From positions 1-11,678 of the forward strand of contig DTTG01000061.1 of the NCBI GenBank assembly GCA_012964845.1: 11,678 nucleotides of DNA. The letters are read 5' to 3'. The notes beneath the pieces were generated by a model. The model was not told the DNA's origin. It worked only from the letters and a program-made list of their open reading frames with translations, and did no database searches. Below, in pieces: positions 1 to 7,083 of the stretch (position 1 is the stretch's first letter; each line of letters starts with the position of its first letter). Made by a program: the position numbers and the translations under genes. This DNA is from Fidelibacterota bacterium (GTDB lineage Bacteria; Fidelibacterota; Marinisomatia; SCGC-AAA003-L08; D37C17).

Positions 1-177
1 GACTTAATTGTGTCCAAACAGAGTAATCTAACATAATCAAAATTAAATATACCAGTTCGAATACAGCTTAGAAATTTATTAGGTTTATGGAATTCTGTCC
101 AATTAAAAGATATAGTTTTTTATAAAAATGCACCCATTACTGACTGTAAATTTAGTCTAATGCTTTTTGACATCTTT
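1..177. other. Intergenic region upstream of tmRNA, no gene seen
   Basis: I find no convincing coding region or RNA here. The stretch is strongly AT-rich. It contains a perfect 12-base AT palindrome (TTTTTATAAAAA, 117-128) and, nearer the tmRNA, the palindromic core TAAATTTA (147-154). The most useful content is a possible promoter for the tmRNA, listed separately. Whatever gene lies to the left is outside the window. Confidence 0.6.
156..161 (+). promoter_or_regulatory. Possible -10 box for tmRNA
   Basis: TCTAAT matches TATAAT at five of six positions and ends 16 bases before the predicted mature tmRNA 5' end, so transcription would start about ten bases upstream of the mature end. No good -35 box is visible at 16-18 bases spacing. 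An overlapping TAAATTTA (147-154) resembles the TAnnTTTG -7 element known from Bacteroidetes in seven of eight positions and is an alternative. Both are pattern matches in AT-rich DNA. Confidence 0.25.
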
Positions 178-541
178 GGGGGCGTCTTGGTTTCGACGGG
201 TTTATTCGACCTTTTAGCCGCATGTGGAGGATTTCTGGTTTACCTCCTTAATCATCCGGGAAACAACCTTAAATGCCGATTACGGCTACGCTGCTGCCGC
301 TTAATTGACGGCAGCTATCTCCTAACGGGCGCGTTTACCGCCTGTTTCTGAGATATCATTAAAAGTAAACTGCTCCAACTCTGCGCCTGGTAGTGTTGGT
401 CAAGATCCCTTCGGGGTACAGGCTGGTCCGGTGGGACTGAGGCTGTTCACAATCATCGGGCAAGACCTTGAACACAGCCTAAACATGTAGACGCTGACTG
501 AACGATTTATTCGGACGCGGGTTCAACTCCCGCCGCCTCCA
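178..541 (+). ncRNA. ssrA: Transfer-messenger RNA (tmRNA, one-piece)
   Basis: tmRNA rescues ribosomes stalled on mRNAs lacking a stop codon: it enters as alanyl-tRNA, then its internal reading frame adds a degradation tag. The acceptor stem pairs GGGGGCG (178-184) with CGCCTCC (534-540), with one G-U pair. The conserved 5' block TTGGTTTCGACGGG follows, and the 3' end has a T-arm with stem GCGGG/CCCGC (517-521 and 529-533) around the loop TTCAACT. The first pseudoknot can be drawn from GGAGG/CCTCC and TTTCTGG/CCGGGAA just before the tag frame. After the tag, a 7-bp stem (293-299 with 309-315) places the stop codon in its loop. The discriminator is A541 and the next bases are CAA, so CCA is not encoded and must be added after transcription. 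The length of about 364 nt is typical. tRNA-Arg follows 51 bases downstream with no clear terminator between, so the two may share a transcript. Confidence 0.97.
272..304 (+). other. tmRNA tag-peptide reading frame
   Basis: Reading back from TAA (302-304) gives NADYGYAAAA, an alanine-rich, hydrophobic C-terminus of the kind recognised by ClpXP and related proteases. The resume codon is either AAT (272) or GCC (275). The 9-12 base spacing from the predicted pseudoknot end at 262 resembles the spacing in E. coli (about 11) but does not decide between them. With the alanine carried by the tmRNA itself, the tag would be A-NADYGYAAAA or A-ADYGYAAAA. The ending YAAAA replaces the more familiar YALAA. 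Confidence 0.8.
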
Positions 542-592
542 CAAAGTTTGTTAATGATAAAATGATCTATTGGTTGATGCTATTAAATTATT

Positions 593-666
593 GCACCCGT
601 GGCTCAACTGGATAGAGCACTGGATTTCGGTTCCAGTGGTTACAGGTTCGAATCCTGTCGGGTGTA
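593..666 (+). tRNA. tRNA-Arg, anticodon UCG
   Basis: A full cloverleaf can be drawn. The acceptor stem is GCACCCG (593-599) with CGGGTGT (659-665), the first pair being G-U. The D-stem is GCTC/GAGC (602-605, 615-618) and the anticodon stem CTGGA/TCCAG (620-624, 632-636). The loop TTTCGGT has the anticodon TCG at 627-629, which reads CGA and by wobble other CGN codons. The T-arm contains GGTTCGAATCC. The discriminator is A666. The following bases are CTCC, so CCA is not genomically encoded. G37 and A73 are compatible with an arginine tRNA. Confidence 0.96.
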
Positions 667-676
667 CTCCTTAATT

Positions 677-702
677 CCCCTCACTAAACGAGAGGTATTT
701 TT
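677..702 (+). terminator. Weak intrinsic terminator after tRNA-Arg
   Basis: CCCCTC (677-682) can pair with GAGAGG (690-695) across a 7-base loop with one internal mismatch, followed by TATTTTT (696-702). Eleven bases downstream of tRNA-Arg, it is well placed to end the tmRNA/tRNA transcript and to shield it from the converging - strand operon. Read on the - strand the hairpin is not followed by a U-run, so it does not obviously terminate the mazG transcript. Confidence 0.5.
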
Positions 703-725
703 GTACCAAATGAGTGCCTAGTTTA

Positions 726-1520
726 TTAAATAGAACTTTTTTTCACCTCATTCCAAATTTCATCCATCTCTTCTAAATTGGAATCTGAGAACTCTTTACC
801 TCTTTTCTTTAATTCTTTCTCTACTTTGGCAAACCTATGCTCAAATTTGGATATAGTCATTCGTAAGGCATCCTCTGCACTTATATCCAAAAAGCGGCTC
901 AAGTTTACCAGAGAAAATAATACATCACCCATTTCATCTTTTATTCGTTCAGGATCTTTTTCGGCTACCACCTCCCTCAATTCTTCCAACTCCTCTTCCA
1001 CCTTATCCCATACGGGCTGAATATCCTTCCAATCAAAACCCACATTGGCGGCTTTTTCCTGAATTCGCCGGGCACGGTTTAATGCCGGTAATTTTTTAGG
1101 AACACCATCTAATAAATTTTCCCGTTTTTTTTCCTTCTGTTTGGCTTTCTCCCAGGACATATTGAGGTCGCTATCCTGATTGCCATTTTGTGTATCAAAA
1201 ACGTGGGGGTGACGACGAATGAGTTTTTCAGAAATATGTTTAATAGAGTCTGCAATTTCAAATTGTCCTGCTTCCCGGGCAAGCTCAGCCTGAAAGAGTA
1301 TATGCAGGGTTAAATCGCCTAATTCTTCCTTAAGAGTTTCAGCATCCCCTCCTTCAATGGCTTCTATAATTTCATAGGTTTCTTCTAAAAGATAGGGTAC
1401 GAGTGATTCAGATGTCTGTTCTCGATCCCACGGACAGCCATCGGGAGCCCGTAAACGGCGCAGGACTTCAATGAGCTCATCAAAATTTATTGCGGCTTGT
1501 TTATTAATGATTTCTTTCAA
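726..1520 (-). CDS. mazG: MazG nucleoside triphosphate pyrophosphohydrolase
   Basis: MazG hydrolyses (d)NTPs to NMP and pyrophosphate in the cytoplasm. It removes aberrant nucleotides and, in some bacteria, influences ppGpp levels. The 264-residue protein has the full-length tandem form, like E. coli MazG. The N-terminal domain contains the signature GCPWDREQT (28-36) and metal-binding acidic clusters around EETYE (46-50) and EELGD (65-69). The linker region carries RRHPHVF (102-108). The second domain repeats the pattern with EEELEEL (175-181) and DEMGDVLF (195-202). The start codon is TTG (1520-1518), forming a TTGA overlap with the stop of the upstream CorC-like gene. No Shine-Dalgarno is visible, so translation is probably coupled to the upstream gene. 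It is the last gene of the - strand operon. The family call is firm; the exact substrate range cannot be read from sequence. Confidence 0.95.
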   Translation of the reverse strand: MKEIINKQAAINFDELIEVLRRLRAPDGCPWDREQTSESLVPYLLEETYEIIEAIEGGDAETLKEELGDLTLHILFQAELAREAGQFEIADSIKHISEKLIRRHPHVFDTQNGNQDSDLNMSWEKAKQKEKKRENLLDGVPKKLPALNRARRIQEKAANVGFDWKDIQPVWDKVEEELEELREVVAEKDPERIKDEMGDVLFSLVNLSRFLDISAEDALRMTISKFEHRFAKVEKELKKRGKEFSDSNLEEMDEIWNEVKKSSI

Positions 1521-2746
1521 GAATTAATCTGAATTTTTATTTTACCAATTCGGTTATTCTCAACCGTTTGAACGGTGAAAACCATATCATTAAATTCCAC
1601 CTGTTCGCCCGTTTGGGGAATGTCTGTTAAAATATCCAAAATAAATCCGCCCAGGGTATCGTAGTCCCGGTCTTCAGGAAATTCAATATCTGTCTCTTCT
1701 TCTAAATCATAAATGGTAATTGAACCATCCACAATAAAACTACCATCGGATTGCTTCAATACATTGGACTCCTCCTGATCATAGGGATCACGAATTTCAC
1801 CCATGACCTCTTCCACAACATCCTCTAAAGTGACCAATCCCTCCGTACCACCCCACTCATCCACCACAATAGCAATGCTGGTTTTTCGCAATTTAAACTC
1901 TTCCATTAAATCATCAATGGGCTTGGTTTCAGGTACAAAAAATGGCTGTCGTGCTAAAGTTTGAAGATTAACATTGGGGCGAGAACCCATGAGGTAGGGA
2001 ATAATATCTTTGGCGTATAGAATTCCCTTTATATTATCAATAGTATCTTTATAAATGGGGATTTTTGAAAATTGACGTTCTCCAATTATATCCATTGCCT
2101 TGTCTATACTTTCATCAGATTTTAATGACACAATATCCACCCGGGGCGTAATAATTTCACCCACTGTTTTTTCCTTAAAGTCGAAAATGGATTGAATCAT
2201 ATCTGACTCCTCTTCCTGCAAAGTTCCTTCTTCTTCCCCCAATTCTGCTAAAATTTTCAGCTCTTCTTCTGAATCAAAAATCTTTTCTTTTCTGAAGGGA
2301 ATAATTTTAATTACCACATTGGTAATAGCATTGAACCCTTGCGCTATGGGACTTAAAATGAACATCATTATTTTTAGGGGAGTGTACATTTTTAAAGCAT
2401 ATTCTTTGGAATATTTTATGGCAATCATTTTTGGCAAAATCTCCCCAAAAATTAATACTACAACCGATACTACCAACACCTCCATTAAAATGAGCGTTGA
2501 CTTACTCCAGGTATAATCATCTGCGAAACCTGCAGTGATATAGGCTGCCAAGGATGCGATGGAAACATTGACAATTGTATTGCCTGTTAAAAGCGATACC
2601 AACAGACGTTGAGGAGAATCTAAAACTGACTTTATTTTTTCGGGAGTTTCTTTCCTATGTTTACGGATATGAAAATAAGCCGTTTCCGTTCCTGAAAAGA
2701 ATGCCGATAGAATCAGCAGAAAAATAAAAATGATTATATATTCCAC
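1517..2746 (-). CDS. DUF21/CBS-domain membrane protein (CNNM/CorC-HlyC family)
   Basis: This 409-residue inner-membrane protein belongs to the family often named hemolysin C/CorC, related to CNNM divalent-cation (Mg2+/Co2+) transporters; in gliding Bacteroidetes a relative is called GldE. The N-terminal DUF21 region has about four hydrophobic segments (near residues 3-19, 48-74, 84-110 and 120-150), with the motifs FFSGTETA (16-23) and GEILPK (101-106). A soluble pair of CBS domains follows (about 198-252 and 265-322), including TPR near 200 and VVDEWGGTEGLVTLEDVVEEVMGEI-like residues at 294-318. A C-terminal CorC_HlyC domain (about 335-408) contains YDTLGGFI (362-369). The start is GTG (2746-2744), one base after the ybeY stop codon, with no clear Shine-Dalgarno. 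Its stop overlaps the mazG start by four bases. The family is clear; actual transport, ion specificity and any gliding role are not established. Confidence 0.9.
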   Translation of the reverse strand: MEYIIIFIFLLILSAFFSGTETAYFHIRKHRKETPEKIKSVLDSPQRLLVSLLTGNTIVNVSIASLAAYITAGFADDYTWSKSTLILMEVLVVSVVVLIFGEILPKMIAIKYSKEYALKMYTPLKIMMFILSPIAQGFNAITNVVIKIIPFRKEKIFDSEEELKILAELGEEEGTLQEEESDMIQSIFDFKEKTVGEIITPRVDIVSLKSDESIDKAMDIIGERQFSKIPIYKDTIDNIKGILYAKDIIPYLMGSRPNVNLQTLARQPFFVPETKPIDDLMEEFKLRKTSIAIVVDEWGGTEGLVTLEDVVEEVMGEIRDPYDQEESNVLKQSDGSFIVDGSITIYDLEEETDIEFPEDRDYDTLGGFILDILTDIPQTGEQVEFNDMVFTVQTVENNRIGKIKIQINS

Positions 2747-2749
2747 TGC

Positions 2750-3187
2750 TTAGATTTGGTCTGCACTAATTGTGCTTGAAAGATAATAATCTTCTAATTG
2801 AGTCATTTTTGTTTTTTCTTCTGAAGTTTGATCGTCAAACCCTAATAAGTGAAGAACGCTGTGTATAATGACTCGCTTACATTCTTTGTCAAAATCCTGC
2901 TCAAAAGTTTTTGCATTTTCGGATACTCTCTTTAAACTGATATAAATTTCGCCATCGATAGCCTCACCCTTATCTTCTAAATTGAATGATATTGTATCCG
3001 TTAACATATCTACAGAAAAATACTCTTTTTTCAATTTTCTAAGTTTTGTATCGGTGGAAAAAATAATTGTTAAAGCTGCTTCTGAATGCTCAAAATCTGT
3101 TAGGATATTTTCACAAATTCCAGATATCCAATTACCATCGATTTCAGGCAGATCAACGCCATCACTTTCCAAATTGACAGTTATCAT
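2750..3187 (-). CDS. ybeY: YbeY-type rRNA maturation endoribonuclease
   Basis: YbeY is a single-strand-specific, metal-dependent endoribonuclease involved in 16S rRNA 3'-end maturation and 70S ribosome quality control. The 145-residue length is normal. The family block TDTISF (63-68; usually TDVLSF) and the metal site region HSVLHLLGFDD (109-119) are present. The usual motif is H-x3-H-x5-H. Here H109 and H113 are kept, but the third ligand position is D119. The following segment (TSEEKTKMTQLED) matches the helix after the metal site in other YbeY proteins. I recall the same His-to-Asp change in Bacteroidetes YbeY, so this is probably a lineage variant and not a dead enzyme. The ATG overlaps the stop of the acyl-CoA dehydrogenase gene (ATGA), implying coupled translation, and the CorC-like GTG start begins three bases after the last base of the ybeY coding frame. 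Confidence 0.92.
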   Translation of the reverse strand: MITVNLESDGVDLPEIDGNWISGICENILTDFEHSEAALTIIFSTDTKLRKLKKEYFSVDMLTDTISFNLEDKGEAIDGEIYISLKRVSENAKTFEQDFDKECKRVIIHSVLHLLGFDDQTSEEKTKMTQLEDYYLSSTISADQI

Positions 3188-4341
3188 ACGGGTTGCACAG
3201 AATTGATTAATTCCCTGGCAATAATCATGCGCTGAATTTCACTGGTTCCTTCCCCAATTTCCAAAATTTTGGCATCCCGAAAAAAGCGTTCTACATCGTA
3301 TTCTTTAATATAGCCATAGCCTCCCAAAACCTGAATGGCTTCAGTGGTTACCATCATGGCTGTTTCACTGGAAAATAGTTTAGCCATTGCAGCCTCCTTA
3401 ATTACCGGTAAACCTCGATCCTTTTTCCAGGCGGCATAATAAACCAAATGACGGGCAGCTTCTATCTGTGTTGCCATATCTGATAATTTAAAGGATACCC
3501 CCTGAAATTTATGGATGGGCTTTCCAAATGCTTCCCGTTCTTGTGAATATGCCAAAGCTCTGGCAAAGGCACCCTGGGCGGTTCCAATTCCCAAAGCCCC
3601 AATAGTAATTCTACCACCGGTTAGTGTTTTCAGAAATTGTTTAAATCCCTTAGATGGATTGCCTAATACAGCGGACTTGGGAATGTGCATGTCCTTGAAA
3701 AATACAGAACGGGTATCAGAACCACACCAGCCCATTTTCTTTTCCGGAGGATTGAGAGACATACCTTCCGTATCCGCATCTATAACAAATGCGCTGATAC
3801 CCTTCTCTTCACCATCCTCAACCATTACAGCAGTAAAAATCATAACTGCTGCTTCTCCGGCATTGGTACAAAAAGCTTTTTCACCATTCACAATATATTC
3901 ATCACCATTTAAAACAGCACGGGTTTGGGTATTTCCGGCATCACTTCCCGCATTGGGCTCGGTGAGTCCGAATGCACCTATTTTCTTTCCAGAAGCCAAT
4001 CCTGGCAAATAGCGTTCCTTTTGCTCTTCGGTGCCAAAAATAGCAATGGGTGCTGTACCCAAACTGGTGTGCGCCATCATAGTAGCGCTGGTTGATGGGC
4101 AAACCTTTCCAATTTCTTCAATGGCGATCACCAATGCCATGGTGTCCATGCCCGTACCGCCATATTTTTCATCCCAGGGAATTCCCATGAGTCCCAGTTC
4201 AGCCATTTTTTTCACGGACTCATATGGGAAACCTCCCTTCTCATCAAGTTCCTGGGCAAGGGGTTTAACTTCATTTCTGGCAAAATCCCGAACCATGTCT
4301 CTGAGCATTTTATGCTCTTCTGTAAAATATAAATCTTCCAT
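3184..4341 (-). CDS. Acyl-CoA dehydrogenase (short/medium-chain, FAD-dependent)
   Basis: The 385-residue protein has the normal length of the acyl-CoA dehydrogenase family, flavoproteins that oxidise acyl-CoA to trans-2-enoyl-CoA and pass electrons to electron-transfer flavoprotein. An N-terminal helical domain leads to the FAD-binding signature GLTEPNAGSD (125-134), a middle beta-barrel domain with GWCGSDTRSV (204-213), and a C-terminal helical domain with REAFGKPIHKFQ (269-280) and QVLGGYGY (337-344). E364 in the motif GEGTSEIQR aligns with the catalytic base of short- and medium-chain dehydrogenases (butyryl-CoA or MCAD type). It starts at ATG 24 bases after fabH in an A-rich leader without a strong Shine-Dalgarno, and overlaps ybeY by four bases. 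Chain-length preference is uncertain. Next to FabH it may have a role in fatty-acid turnover, but no other beta-oxidation gene is in the window. Confidence 0.93.
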   Translation of the reverse strand: MEDLYFTEEHKMLRDMVRDFARNEVKPLAQELDEKGGFPYESVKKMAELGLMGIPWDEKYGGTGMDTMALVIAIEEIGKVCPSTSATMMAHTSLGTAPIAIFGTEEQKERYLPGLASGKKIGAFGLTEPNAGSDAGNTQTRAVLNGDEYIVNGEKAFCTNAGEAAVMIFTAVMVEDGEEKGISAFVIDADTEGMSLNPPEKKMGWCGSDTRSVFFKDMHIPKSAVLGNPSKGFKQFLKTLTGGRITIGALGIGTAQGAFARALAYSQEREAFGKPIHKFQGVSFKLSDMATQIEAARHLVYYAAWKKDRGLPVIKEAAMAKLFSSETAMMVTTEAIQVLGGYGYIKEYDVERFFRDAKILEIGEGTSEIQRMIIARELINSVQPV

Positions 4342-4365
4342 TTTTCTCTATTTATTTTTTTGTTA

Positions 4366-5361
4366 TTACCATTTCATTATTGCCGATGCCCAAGTAAATC
4401 CAGCACCAAAGGCAGCTAAAACCAATATGTCACCCTCCTTAATTCTACCTTCATTAAAGGCTTCTGCCAGGGCAATAGGTATTGTAGCTGCGGTTGTATT
4501 GCCATATTTATGGATATTAGAAAATACTTGATCATTGCTCAAACCCAATCTCTTCTGCACCATTTGGGTTATGCGGAGATTTGCCTGATGGGGTATGAGC
4601 AAATTAATATTTTCTGATGTGAGGTTATTTGCTTCCAATGCTTCATTAATAACTTCCGGAAAACGGGTGATCGCATGCCTGAAAACTTCTTTCCCATTCA
4701 TTTTTAAATACTGTTTTCCTTCATCTAACACTTCCCTGGTGATTCTGGGATGTCCGGCATTAGATGCTGGTGCCTCTAACCACAACTCTTTTAGATATTT
4801 CCCCTCTGAATGCATGTGGGTGGATAGAATTCCTTTATTCTCCTCCGTAGCTGAAATTATGGCAGCGCCAGATCCATCTCCAAATATTATGGCAGTATCT
4901 CTACCTTCATCTGTTAAATTCATTGCGGTGGACTGCACCTCTGCCCCAATGAGCAGAATATTTTTGAAGTTTCCGGTTCGAATATACTGTTCAGCAATGG
5001 ACAAACCATATATAAAGCCTGAACATTGCACCCGAATATCCAGGGCGCCAATTTCATTAAAACCCATTTTTTCCTGCAGAACACAGCCAGATCCTGGAGC
5101 GTAAAAGTCTGGTGTTGATGTTGCAAATATAATAAAATCTATATCACTGACGGTTAGCCCGGCAGCTTTCAAAGCCTGCTCCGTTGCCGGAATAGCCAAA
5201 TCTGATGGACCTACTCCTTTTTCCACATAGCGACGCTCTTTTATACCCGTCCGTTCTTGGATCCACTCATCAGTGGTATCCATATAGGATGAAAGCTCAT
5301 CGTTTGTAACTATGCGTGGGGGCAGATAAAATCCAGTTCCGGAAATATATGGATTAGGCAT
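4366..5361 (-). CDS. fabH: Beta-ketoacyl-ACP synthase III
   Basis: FabH starts fatty-acid synthesis by condensing an acyl-CoA primer (acetyl-CoA or a branched primer) with malonyl-ACP. The 331-residue protein shows the complete Cys-His-Asn triad: C113 in RVQCSGF, H258 in IPHQANLRI and N288 in KYGNTTAATIP. Other family blocks are DTTDEWIQERTGI (28-40), the CoA-binding Trp region, GDGSGAAI (161-168) and the C-terminal FGAGFTW (318-324). The start ATG lies inside the end of recJ (8-base overlap), with only a weak GAGTAAAA stretch upstream. It is followed after 24 bases by the acyl-CoA dehydrogenase gene. There is no acpP, fabD or plsX neighbour, which is unlike the usual fab cluster. Organisms often have more than one FabH-like protein, so this could be the main initiator or a paralogue with another primer; the triad supports a working condensing enzyme. 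Confidence 0.95.
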   Translation of the reverse strand: MPNPYISGTGFYLPPRIVTNDELSSYMDTTDEWIQERTGIKERRYVEKGVGPSDLAIPATEQALKAAGLTVSDIDFIIFATSTPDFYAPGSGCVLQEKMGFNEIGALDIRVQCSGFIYGLSIAEQYIRTGNFKNILLIGAEVQSTAMNLTDEGRDTAIIFGDGSGAAIISATEENKGILSTHMHSEGKYLKELWLEAPASNAGHPRITREVLDEGKQYLKMNGKEVFRHAITRFPEVINEALEANNLTSENINLLIPHQANLRITQMVQKRLGLSNDQVFSNIHKYGNTTAATIPIALAEAFNEGRIKEGDILVLAAFGAGFTWASAIMKW

Positions 5362-7072
5362 AATTTTTACTCAATTTAATATCTTTAAGTTCAAGTTGAA
5401 TTGTTCTTTGTCCATTCCAATAATTCTCACCCACAACATAGGCAATATCAATTGGTGCATTCTGTATGAGTTTTTCATAATGTTCAGCCATATTAAATCC
5501 GATGGACTCAAATGGCGTTTTATTTTGTTTCACGGAAAATTTTAATGTATTCTGATCCCTTCCCAACAATTTTGGGATACCATCAATGGATAAATTATTG
5601 GTCACAAAAACCGGACGCATATTCCCAGGACCATAAGGTTCCATGGCATTTAAAAACTTAATCATACGACTGTTTAATTCTTCTAAATTTAATATTGAAT
5701 CTACATAAATTGTGGGAATTAAATCATCCGTTGAAATTTTGTCGTTTGCCACTTGAATAAATTTTTTCTTAAATGAGTTAAAATCACCAGAATTCATTGA
5801 AAGCCCTGCTGCAATGGGGTGACCGCCAAATCCAGTTAAGAATTCTTTACATTCTCTCAGAGCATCCACCATATCAAATCCCCCAATACTCCTGCAGGAG
5901 CCTTTGCATTCAATATCATCTAGAGACATGATAATAGCTGGTCGGGCAAATGTTTCTTTGATGCGTGAAGCAACAATTCCTATTACCCCTGCGTGCCAAT
6001 TTTTATGACCCAAAACGATGGCATTTTCATTTTCAAGATCACAATTGGTTTTAACCATGTAGAGGGCATCATTGGTAATTTGTAAGGTGATATCTTTACG
6101 GCGGTTATTTTCTACTTCTAATTCCTCTGCAATTTCTTTGGCTAAAACAGGGTTCTGTGTCGTAAGGAGTTTCACAGCACGGGATGCATCACCCAATCTG
6201 CCAGCCGCATTAATTTTGGGCGCTACCCAAAAAACAAGCCTTCCTACGGTAATTTCTTTTCCTAATAATCCCCCTGTTTTTTGAAGAGCCGTTATACCCA
6301 GATTGGTCTTTTTTTTCATTTGTTGGATGCCATGGCGAACAATGATTCTATTTTCATCTTGGATTGGTACCAAATCGGCGGCAATTCCCAATGTCACAAC
6401 ATCAGAGTTTTCCCAGGCATAACTAGGGTCATATCCCCCTTTTTCGCAAATCGCCAGCGCCAATTTAAATGCCACGCTTGCCCCGCATAAACCCTTAAAT
6501 GGATATGTGCAATCAAACCTATTTGGATTTACAATTGCATAGGCATCAGGAAGCGTTTTATCTGGTTTATGATGATCGGTGATGATTACATCTAATTCTT
6601 TTTCATTGGCATAGGCAACTTTTTCAAAGGCATTTATTCCACAATCACAGGAAATGAAAATATCAGCACCTATATATTTTGCATAGTCAATTCCTTGTGT
6701 GGAAATTCCATACCCTTCTTTTTCCCGGCAGGGAATATAATAGTGGGATTCTACATTAATTGATCTGAAGAACAGTGTTAGAAATGCAGCCGAGGTAGTG
6801 CCATCCACATCATAATCACCAAAAATGAGGATGGTTTTCTTATCTGAAATTGCTCTTAATATCCGCTCCACAGCCTTATCCATATCCGCCATGAGAAAGG
6901 GATCATGCATGTGGTTAATATCAGGATAAAAGAAATCTTTGGATTCTGCTCTCGAATTAATACCTCTGAGACTCATAACCCGTGCAATAGTATGTGGCAG
7001 ACTGAAAGTCTCCGCTACCTGATTGACACAGTCTTCATTGACTGATTTAAATTTCCATTCTGGTTCAATCAT
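5354..7072 (-). CDS. recJ: Single-stranded-DNA 5'-3' exonuclease RecJ
   Basis: RecJ degrades single-stranded DNA 5' to 3' in recombinational repair (RecF pathway), mismatch repair and base excision repair. The 572 residues match the usual core length. The DHH phosphoesterase domain has motif I FGDYDVDGTTSA (84-95) with metal-binding D86/D88/D90, the block SCDCGIN (141-147) and motif III DHH (166-168). The DHHA1 domain carries GHKNWHAGVIGIVASRI (355-371), GSCRSIGG (391-398) and GFGGHPIAAGL (414-424). The C-terminal OB-fold includes EPYGPGNMRPVF (478-489). The chosen ATG (7072-7070) stands only 11 bases from the predicted rnpB 3' end. There is no recognisable Shine-Dalgarno in that gap (sequence rich in U/A), so expression presumably depends on a transcript that runs through rnpB. 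It overlaps fabH by eight bases. Confidence 0.96.
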   Translation of the reverse strand: MIEPEWKFKSVNEDCVNQVAETFSLPHTIARVMSLRGINSRAESKDFFYPDINHMHDPFLMADMDKAVERILRAISDKKTILIFGDYDVDGTTSAAFLTLFFRSINVESHYYIPCREKEGYGISTQGIDYAKYIGADIFISCDCGINAFEKVAYANEKELDVIITDHHKPDKTLPDAYAIVNPNRFDCTYPFKGLCGASVAFKLALAICEKGGYDPSYAWENSDVVTLGIAADLVPIQDENRIIVRHGIQQMKKKTNLGITALQKTGGLLGKEITVGRLVFWVAPKINAAGRLGDASRAVKLLTTQNPVLAKEIAEELEVENNRRKDITLQITNDALYMVKTNCDLENENAIVLGHKNWHAGVIGIVASRIKETFARPAIIMSLDDIECKGSCRSIGGFDMVDALRECKEFLTGFGGHPIAAGLSMNSGDFNSFKKKFIQVANDKISTDDLIPTIYVDSILNLEELNSRMIKFLNAMEPYGPGNMRPVFVTNNLSIDGIPKLLGRDQNTLKFSVKQNKTPFESIGFNMAEHYEKLIQNAPIDIAYVVGENYWNGQRTIQLELKDIKLSKNYA

Positions 7073-7083
7073 ATAAAAATGTA

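Noticed and set aside
51..68. CCAGTTCGAATAC, reminiscent of a tRNA T-loop
   Set aside because: The flanking bases cannot form a T-stem or acceptor stem, so there is no tRNA or tRNA remnant to support.
124..135. AAAAATGCACCC also occurs at 8183-8194, with part of it at the tRNA-Arg 5' end
   Set aside because: Several 12-base matches are expected by chance in a window of this size and AT content, and the flanks do not match; no att-site or repeat family is supported.
160..351. 63-codon open frame on the + strand
   Set aside because: It lies over the 5' half of the tmRNA in a frame other than the tag frame; the RNA explains the sequence fully.
517..666. tmRNA and tRNA-Arg 3' ends as integration sites for a mobile element
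   Set aside because: Such genes are frequent targets, but I find no duplicated 3' fragment, integrase or foreign gene block nearby.
726..1520. MazG as part of a toxin-antitoxin or defence locus
   Set aside because: There is no mazE/mazF or other toxin gene; the gene is the tandem-domain housekeeping form at the end of a normal operon.
3515..5104. Long + strand open frames (3515-4012, 4031-4531, 4595-5104)
   Set aside because: They are antisense to the acyl-CoA dehydrogenase and fabH genes, whose proteins have complete conserved motifs; the antisense translations show no recognisable family.
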